Of a DNA stretch of 64,000 bases, positions 57,059 through 64,000 are shown one piece after another (within the stretch, counting starts at the first letter, position 1; every line of letters begins with the position of its first letter). A program made the position numbers and the translations under genes. The DNA is taken from NCBI GenBank assembly GCA_030762935.1, contig CM060895.1, positions 29,006,501 to 29,070,500 of the forward strand, in the 5' to 3' direction. A model generated the notes under the pieces. That model ran no database searches, was not told the DNA's origin, and saw nothing but the letters and a program-made list of their open reading frames with translations. The DNA is from Hymenopus coronatus. Taxonomy: Eukaryota > Arthropoda > Insecta > Mantodea > Hymenopodidae.

Positions 57059-59067
57059 TGTAAAAGCGGGTGAATCCGATATAGGCGGGTAATTTCGATC
57101 GTTTCTTCTTTTACTCGGAAAACAACAATAAACAGCGGAACAACTGTTTAGAGTTAATTATTGCACCACATGTTCGGAAAGAGAATACAATTAGAACACA
57201 ACATTGTTGCATAGAAACTGTTATTATTTTTTTCTATAGCAGGAGATCAGATTCAAGTGAACGCATCATAGTAGTGGAAGAAGCTTACTTGTGAGAAGTT
57301 CTGTTGTGTGTTTCATCACTTTCATATAACTAGGTATGTTTTATGTATTATTTTATTTCATTCATGTTTCTTGCGATAGTATCAGTAACTAAACCTATTC
57401 AAGTTCGTTTTGTCTTAATGGTAGCTCGTCTGACATTAAAATTTGTTACATTGTAGGGTGAATCCAATCAGCATGGGAAGTATAAAAAGAAAGTTGGTCC
57501 TGGCAGTAGATGTAACTACAATCCTGTATACTTAACTAACGTGGTAAATGCTGTGAAATCAGAGAAATTAAGCATCCGAAAAGCATCGGAGCTTTATGGT
57601 GTGCCTTATACCACCCTTAATGATAAAGTAAATAACAAATATAAATTCAGAATGGGAGGACAAACTGCTTTAAGTAGAGAAGAAGAAAAAGCTTTGGTGA
57701 AAGGATTACTGATGTGTGCCAAATGGGGTTTCCCGCTAAGAGATCGAGATATCAGAAATGTAGGGCAAAGCTACCTAAATAGGATAGGGAAAATAGAAAA
57801 AAGATTTACTGACAACAGACCTGGCAAGGAATGGTTATGTGGGTTCCTTGGAGGAAGCCAGGAATTAAATGTATGATTAAGTGAAAAAGGGCCAGAGCAG
57901 TTGTTACACATGCTGCAGTCCCTCCATCTAACATCATTAATTATGATGAAACCAATTTCTCAGATGATCCGGGCAAGGTTAGAGTTGTTGTCAAATGTGC
58001 TGTGAAACACCTGTAAAGAATAATTGATTCTTCAAAGAACAGCATTAGCATTATGGTATCAGCTACAGCAGATGGAAAATTGCTTCCTCCGTATACAGTG
58101 TACAAGAGTAAGAATCCCTATGACACATGGCTGTTAGGGGGTTTGCCTGATGCTGGCTATAATAGAAATATGAGTGGATGGTTTGATATGAGTATGTTTG
58201 AAGCATGGCTTTCAGACATTCTGGTTCCTTTTGTAAGAAGATTAGAAGGGACAAAGTTGCTAATAGGGGATAATTTAACAAGCCACATTTCTCTACATGT
58301 CATCAAACAGTGTGAGTTGCACATTGTGAGATTTATTCTATTGCCACCTAACGCCACCCACTTGACCCAACCAATCATCGTAGCATTCTTTCAACCACTC
58401 AAAAGTGCTTGGAGGAGTGGAAAGTACATAACAGAGGTGTAGTTCCAAAATCAGAATTTTGTTGCCTTCTTAAAAAGGCATTTGATGAAATTGGAGGTAC
58501 TAAGAAACCGAATATTATATCCGGTTTTACAAAGATAGGGATTGTTCCCTTCTACCCAGAAAAAGTTCTCTCTCAAGTTGTAGATGTAAATGATGATAAT
58601 GGTGCACAGGAAATGGTAAAATCATGGACAGAAGCATTTGTGGATCACTTAAAGAAGTCTTGTACTGGAGAAGCAACTAAGAGAACAGAAGCGGTTCATA
58701 AGACTCGTTTGAATGTGGTTCCAGGTAAAGGAGTGGTTGTACCATTGTTCATTGTTTCTGTGTAATTTATGAAATTATTTTTTAAAAATCACAGTTGTGA
58801 TTGCATTCACCCATATTTAAGTTATAAAACGACATTGAATGGAAATAAATGAGTGATCGGAACCACCCGCACAATGCGTGAGACACCAGTCGGTAAACAA
58901 TTAAATAAATATGCCATTGTTGAAGTCAGTCAATGACAATCTTTATGTATCATTATTGTCAAATATGAAGGGACATATCTTTCGTGCCTCACCGCTTTTA
59001 ACAAAGTATTTCATTTTAAATTATTAAATTTTATGCAAATTTTGATTGGATTCACCTGCTTTTATGG
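57059..59067 (+). mobile_element. pogo-like DNA transposon inserted in a LINE ORF1
   Basis: TA dinucleotides flank at 57057-57058 and 59068-59069. The left end reads TGTAAAAGCGGGTGAATCC and the complement of the right end CCATAAAAGCAGGTGAATCC. The motif GGTGAATCC occurs again, inverted or direct, inside both ends: 57459 (GGTGAATCCAATCA) and 58799-58812 (complement TGGGTGAATGCAATC). About 2.0 kb. TA target and DDE_1-type transposase place it in the pogo group of Tc1/mariner. Confidence 0.85.
57541..58765 (+). pseudogene. pogo-like (DDE_1) transposase, third catalytic Asp lost
   Basis: The N-terminal part (57541-57876) has a psq-type helix-turn-helix, SIRKASELYGVPYTTLNDKV, and FPLRDRDIRN. After a frame change, INYDETNFSDDPGK (first Asp at 57945-57947) is followed by an in-frame TAA at 58014-58016. 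Next come VSATADGKLLPPYTVYKS, SGWFDMSMFEAWL and LLIGDNLTSH (second Asp at 58269-58271). The motif normally QPLDVAFF reads QPIIVAFF, with ATC at 58377-58379 in place of Asp. A second frameshift near 58430 leads to AFDEIGGTKKPNIISGFTKI and GIVPFYPEKVL. Inactive on three counts. Confidence 0.87.
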
Positions 59068-59069
59068 TA

Positions 59070-59735
59070 CCTGGAATTAACGAGTATAAACAAGTTCAGC
59101 AACTTAACAGCAGTAATGGTGTGAATCTGAAAAACAGAAGTTAGATTTGAAGTGCTTAGGAAAAACAAAATGAAGAAGAGCATAACAAATGATGTTAAAA
59201 ATGCAATCTGGGATGATAATATGTGTGAAAGAAGAAAAGTGGTGATGTCTGGGTAATAGGTGACTCTTTATTAAAGTTTGCGGGACAGATGTGCTCTAAC
59301 AAATGACGTGAAATGAGGTGCTTCCCTGGTATTAAAGTTGATGAACTTAAACACCATTTTGAAGACTTAACTTAGAACAAAGCAAGCCAAAATGGTGATG
59401 GTGCATACCTGGTCTAATAATATTAAACTAGGGATAAGTGTGTAGCAAATTATGGGTGGTACAATGGACCTCATAAATTGGTGCCTGAAGTTAAGATCTG
59501 TCAGTGGAGAATTGAGAAGACTGGATGTTACAGTAAGGAGGGTAATAAGAATCAACAAGGAATTAACTTGGATGTATTTCGCTAAACAATGTACTTTTGT
59601 GAATGGGAATTTTTGGATAATTGAGAATGAATTTGGAAGCGACTGTTCATTCAGAGCTCAAAGGAAACTAGTTGGTAGTGTGGTGGATGTTAACACAGTG
59701 ACCAGTAGTCATCGTAGTTCAAGTGAGTGTTAACT
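59070..59735 (+). pseudogene. LINE ORF1, SGNH/GDSL esterase-like domain (right of the pogo insertion)
   Basis: The sequence continues the interrupted LINE ORF1. Broken frames show VIGDSLLKFAGQMCSNK (the GDS nucleophile motif at about 59259-59267), RCFPGIKVDELKHHFEDL-like sequence, WSNNIKLG (the usual GTNN with Trp for Gly-Thr), and the clean stretch 59452-59733 with MGGTMDLINWCLKLRSVSGE, LRRLDVTVRRVIRINKELTW and NEFGSDCSF. In the family the last motif is DGLHxN; here the His is Phe. Such esterase domains are known in ORF1 of CR1-group LINEs. Confidence 0.7.
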
Positions 59736-60469
59736 AATCAATAGTGAAATAGGAGAGGTATATAAATCTGTTAGAAATAGGGTTTTAGAGGGAAGCATTG
59801 GTGAAATTCTGAAGAAGGAATTACCATAGCACACTCTTGATTTTTCAATAAAATGTATAGATCTCAAAAAATAAGAAATTACATTTTTAAGAATTACTGT
59901 CTGGTTGTTCTAATGATATAGTATTCTTTATACAGCATTGGTTTACAAAAAGTTAAATATTAGGTTTGAATGTTCCAAATTACCGCCTTGCAGAAAAAGC
60001 AAAAGAAATGGGGGATCATCAATTTTAAAAACTTGCAAGGATTACGAACTGTAGTCGCTGAGGAGCATTTTGAAGCCATCTTTATTAAGTAACCAGATTA
60101 TAAATTAATAATTATTTATAGTGATGTCACCCAAGTAAAGTCAAAGTACTTCTGAAAAATTAAATACCATTATATTAAATTATCATTTGTGGGAATACAA
60201 ATTATAGATTTTTAACAATTTTGTAATGAACCATTATTGTCAATTATTGCATTTAATGAACAAAAATATAAACAATTAAAATTTCATCATTTGAAAGCAA
60301 TTCAAACATATGAAGAAGTGATAAACAATGAAACCAAAAACTATCTAAATTATTTCTTATCAGAAGAAACATGGATGCAGTTTACTAAGAGAATTCCAGA
60401 AACAAACCCTGTAAACAATATTTAAACTACATGATGATGTTACCGTAACTTTTAAAAGACCAAACGTTA

Positions 60470-60900
60470 ACAACTAAAAGTATCCATAAATCATGTGAGA
60501 GACTAAAATTTCTTTGCTAATATGCAAAGAAGTTTCAACAGCTTTTCTTGATTACTTAAACAAATATAAAGTTGCCTATAATAAAGCAATGAGGGTAACA
60601 AAACAAAATTTAATAATAAAATTACTTGGAAGCAGTGGACAAATGTAAATTAATTTGGGATATAAATAAAACTGAACAAGAAAACTTAAAACAATAATTA
60701 ATATTTGCCTCAGTAAACAAAATAAACTAACAACAGACCTTCAAGAGGTATCTGAGATTTTTAATAAATTGAAATTGCAAATGCTATGCAAAATTAAATG
60801 AGTAATATAATGACCAGTAGTAATAATAACAAACTCCATAGCTTCTTATACATGTAACAAAACCAAAAATGTATCACCCACAGATGAAATCTAACGAGCT
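60470..60900 (+). pseudogene. Trace of Jockey-like RT N-terminal region
   Basis: Scattered pieces read YNKAMRVTKQN, KLLGSSGQ, then TTDLQEVSEIFNK and PTDEI. They follow the order found just before the RT core of Jockey/CR1 elements. Heavily degraded; a call by order of weak motifs. Confidence 0.4.
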
Positions 60901-60904
60901 GCCT

Positions 60905-62820
60905 TCTCTACACCTTGGGCCAGAACGGTGAAGTTTCTTGGCTTGGTGATTGATAGGAAGCTTAGCTGGTCATCCCATATCTCTTCTCTAAAAGCTAGAT
61001 GTGATCGATTATTTAATCTTTTGTGTGTTTTATTTGATACATCCTGGGGAGCAGATCGTACCATGCTATTACACCTTTATCGTTCACTTGTCCATTCTAA
61101 ACTTGAATACAGGAGCATTGTGTATTCTTCGGCAAGTCCTTCGGTTTTACATCATTTGAACCCAGTTCACCATCAAGGGATTTGTCTGGCGCTGGGTGCC
61201 TTTCCGACTAGCCAAGTTACTAGTTTGTCTGCAGAACTGCTGAACCTCCACTGTCCCATAGGTGTGATGTGCTTCTGTGCAGTTATGCTCTCCGCCTCTT
61301 TGCCTTGCCAGATCACCCGCCTCTCAAGTATTCTTTGTCAAGTCTCTTGACCGTCAGTATGCTGTAAATGTGCTGGCCTTGCTTCCTGCAGGGGTTCATT
61401 TTCATCTGCTTCTTTGGCTCTTGGATGTTTGCCTACTGCATCTGTTGCCACTGGGGGAATGTTCCCATGCTGCGACATCCTTGGATGTTCGCCTACCGCC
61501 TCTGTTGCCACTGGGGGAATGTTCCCATGCTGCAACACCCTTGGATGTTTGCCTACCACCTCTGTTGAGACTGGGGGAATGTTTCCATGCTGTGACCTGC
61601 ATTCCACCTTGGGTTGGCAACCATGCCAAAATCAGTGACTCTGCCCTCGGCCTTCCGCTGTGACTTTTTAGAGTTACAAGCCAAGTTTCCCAACATTGTT
61701 GTACTTCTATGGATGGCTCCAAGGATGGCTATGGTGTGGGATGTGCTTTTATTATTAATTCGCAGGGATGTGCTTTTGTTGTTAATATGCAGAGTTATGA
61801 ATTTTATTTTTTGAAGCAGTATTCAATTTTTATCGCTGAACTTTTTAGCATATATCAAGCTTTTATTTCTATCTAGGGACAGAGCTTCAGTTAGTTTGTT
61901 ATCTGTAGCGATTCCCTCAGTGCACTATAGGACCTATGTGAGCCTTATCCATGCCATCCTTTGATATAGCGTATTCAGGATCGCCTTCATTCCCTCGCTA
62001 ACACTGGTGTTAACGTGTCGTTTGTTTGGGTTCATGGCCACATGGGTGCAAGCGGTAATGATCAAGAGGATACTGCTGCCAAATGTGCCATTTTATTGCC
62101 TACTGTTTTCAGCTCCATTGTTCCTCCAGGTGATGTTCATGTTCATCTGCACCGGACCATTCTTTCACACTAGTTTGAGGAACAGTCCGGAGTGCTTGGC
62201 AACAAACTTAGAGAAGTCAAGCCCCTTCCTGTCCCCTGGGCTACCTCCTCACGTACATGTCATCACAATGAAGTGATTTTAGCGCGACTTTGTATAAGGC
62301 ATTGCCATTTTAGCCATTGGCATCTTTTACATGAGGAACCTGCTCCTCAATGTGCTCCGTGTAATGATCCTTTGACGGTACATCACCTTTTATTGGAGTT
62401 CCACCTTTTTGCTGTGCTGCGTGCGTCCCTGTGTCTACCCAGTGATCTCCCCACTCTGCTAGGGAAAATCTTACTGATGAGGAACTTTTTACTTTTCTTT
62501 GCCACTGCGGGATATACAGTCAGGTTTAACTCTGTCTCGGTTTTTTATCTCTTTACTGATTCATCCATTAAGTTATTTTTTCTTTCTTTCCTTCAGTAGC
62601 GTTGTCCTCTGTTCATTTCAGTTCCTCAGTTTTAGTCTGACCTTGGTAGCCTTTTTATGCTTACTTCCTGGTTTTAACCCTTTATGCCTTTTAATTTTTA
62701 GCTCTTTTATTTACCCAAGGGTGCTAATAAACTCAGCAGTTTTGCACCCTAAAGCCCCACCACACCACCACCACCGATGAAGAAATAGCCTCTGTGGTTG
62801 TAAGTCTAAAAAATAAAAAA
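60905..62820 (+). pseudogene. I-like LINE: RT thumb, RNase H and C-terminus
   Basis: From 60928 a clean frame gives MKFLGLVIDRKLSWSSHISS, then YRSLVHSKLEYRSIVYSSAS and HHQGICLALGAFPTSQVTSL, the post-catalytic RT part. After a 60-bp tandem repeat come IPPWV, MDGSKDGYGVGCAF (RNase H, about 61708-61750), SDSLSAL-like and FVWVHGHMG (about 62015-62050), then 62192-62599 with LGNKLREVKPLPVPWATSSR and CAPCNDPLTVHHLLLEFHLF (CxxC..H..C-type end, with the last Cys replaced by Phe). A 3' UTR runs to an A-rich end near 62820. Several frame changes. Confidence 0.78.
61430..61610 (+). repeat. 60-bp in-frame tandem repeat, three units
   Basis: The unit beginning near GTTGCCACTGGGGGAATGTT recurs at about 61443, 61503 and 61563 (third unit GTTGAGACTGGGGGAATG). 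The period is 60 bp, i.e. 20 codons; in one frame it reads LLPLGECSHAATSLDVRLPP. Units 1 and 2 differ at only a few sites. It lies between the RT and RNase H parts of the LINE. Confidence 0.9.
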
Positions 62821-62829
62821 AGCCATGGA

Positions 62830-63335
62830 CACAAAGGGTTCTCAGATCATTTATTATAAAAGTGTCATCACCTTATGCTAAACCATTATGTTATTAATAA
62901 TCTCATCTTTTAGTGAGGGACTTTTCCAGATGTTCTTAAAAGCTCAAACCACTGCAGCGCTCATGAGTGGCAATGACACAGACAAAACAAAAGCAATCCC
63001 AACATCAGGTGCCCCGCTTCTGTCAAAAATACCTGGATAGGGTCAGGAAATTGCTAGAAGAATTTCTAAGGACAACCAATTTCATTAAATTCACAAAAGG
63101 TTGGCATTCGAACTCTAGGACAAGCTTCCAATTGTCTCTTGGATCTGGATACCACTGAGAATCACATTTTCTCTATGATTTGTTTAATATGGGCATTTTC
63201 AAAAGCTTTAAATTGCACTTACAGGCCTCAATTAGAATTACAATTTCTTGGGCTAGACTTCCCCACAGGGAAGAAATATTACTATGCAATTAGCTTTCCC
63301 TTGTAATAAATAATGAAAGCCTTATCAAGATTTCT
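62830..63335. other. Intronic sequence without recognisable features
   Basis: Nothing recognisable between the LINE end and the tandem array. Confidence 0.4.
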
Positions 63336-63339
63336 AGAA

Positions 63340-63875
63340 AAAGGTAAAGTTCACTCCAGAACTCCAAATTGGATTTACAAAAAACAAGTAACAGTTTACC
63401 GATGAGAAAGCCTAACTGTAATCATAACTTGGAATCTACTGTGTTCCCAAAATGCAAAGTTCCATAAGAATCCAACTTGAATTTACTTTAGAAAGCAAGT
63501 AACACCTTAATAATCATAAAGCTTAATGATAATACAAATCCAGAGGCTATTGTGTTTTTAAAAATGCAAAGTTCTCTTAAGAAATGCAGTTTTACTTTAG
63601 ATAAGCAAATAATAGCTTACTGCTGATAAAGCTCAACTGGAATCAAAATTTAGAATCTGCTATGTTTTCAGAAAATGCAAGATTCTTTGAGAAACCCACC
63701 TTTGGATTTGCTTTTTCAAATCATAAAGCTTAATTGTAATCAAACTGTGAAATACTTTAGAAAAAAAAAAAACAAAGTACTGCTAATAAAACCTGAAGTT
63801 CACTTTAGAAATTCAATCTGAGCTTCTGGGTTTACTTTAGAAAAACAGGTGCCTAACAGTTTACTAATCACAAAG
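63340..63875. repeat. Degenerate ~110-bp tandem array
   Basis: About five units share GGATTTACTTTAGAAA-AACAAGTAAC, AATCATAAAGCTTAAYTGTAAT and TGTGTTTTCAAAAATGCAAAGTTC-type blocks in order. AATGCAAAGT-like landmarks lie near 63451, 63562 and 63672, giving a period near 110 bp. The fourth unit is rearranged. The array looks old. Confidence 0.75.
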
Positions 63876-64000
63876 CTTAACTCTGAAATGATTTTTAAAC
63901 GCTTAACATGAACAATTACTCCCTTTAAAAGTTATTACATTTATAATTCATTGAATACAGTCAAACAGAAATTGGTATTAATGACTATGTTATTAGAACG

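Noticed and set aside
44373..64000. Search for further FAS exons (end of ER, KR, ACP, TE)
   Set aside because: No stretch resembling a GKHIGKV-type motif or a ketoreductase was seen next to splice sites; the next exon is presumed outside the window.

Overview
The window is AT-rich animal nuclear DNA. It has spliced exons with GT..AG borders, tRNA-derived SINEs, APE-type LINEs, a Ty1/copia relic, Penelope-like elements (PLEs) and several DNA transposon families. The one host gene is a type I animal fatty acid synthase (FAS). Gene structure and repeat content suggest an arthropod with a repeat-rich genome, but I cannot name the species.

Host gene. Eight + strand exons (986-1282, 5032-5228, 11360-11599, 20796-20919, 25234-25410, 26044-26220, 29496-29694, 44192-44372) join in matching phase. 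They give about 530 residues running from the non-catalytic pseudo-methyltransferase region, through the pseudo-ketoreductase region, to nearly the end of the enoyl-reductase domain. Upstream domains (KS, MAT, DH) and downstream domains (KR, ACP, TE) lie outside. Introns run from 0.6 kb to 14.5 kb, and the last one is open at the window end after more than 19.6 kb.

Intron content, left to right: decayed LINE (1.7-2.5 kb), mariner relic joined to an I-like LINE tail (2.8-3.95 kb), a MITE with long inverted ends (4.0-4.9 kb), two copies of a recurrent ~0.8 kb repeat called RepA here (5.3-7.3 kb), a PLE endonuclease relic (7.4-7.7 kb), an R1/LOA-like LINE (8.1-10.6 kb), a piggyBac-type MITE (11.9-12.6 kb), RepA split by a SINE (13.2-14.3 kb), a decayed LINE split by a foldback (15.6-16.95 kb), a Jockey-like LINE (17.5-19.5 kb), a SINE (19.9-20.2 kb), RepA (21.4-22.2 kb), a rearranged mariner (23.86-24.36 kb), a perfect PLE-type hairpin (26.4-26.6 kb), a near full-length LINE with a 2A-like ORF1 (29.95-34.9 kb), RepA with a very long CT tract (35.8-36.6 kb), a copia relic split by a hAT element (36.7-41.3 kb), SINEs and three RepA copies (41.5-47.8 kb), a PLE (49.46-51.49 kb) and its hairpin relative (56.2-56.5 kb), a pogo-like transposon inside a LINE ORF1 with an SGNH esterase domain (56.9-59.7 kb), an I-like LINE with a 60-bp in-frame tandem repeat (60.9-62.6 kb), and a degenerate ~110-bp tandem array (63.3-63.9 kb).

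Most transposon genes are broken by stops or frameshifts. The most informative signals are nested insertions with readable target-site duplications, the RepA family, the hairpin forms of PLE termini, and the 2A plus stop-restart arrangement in the large LINE.
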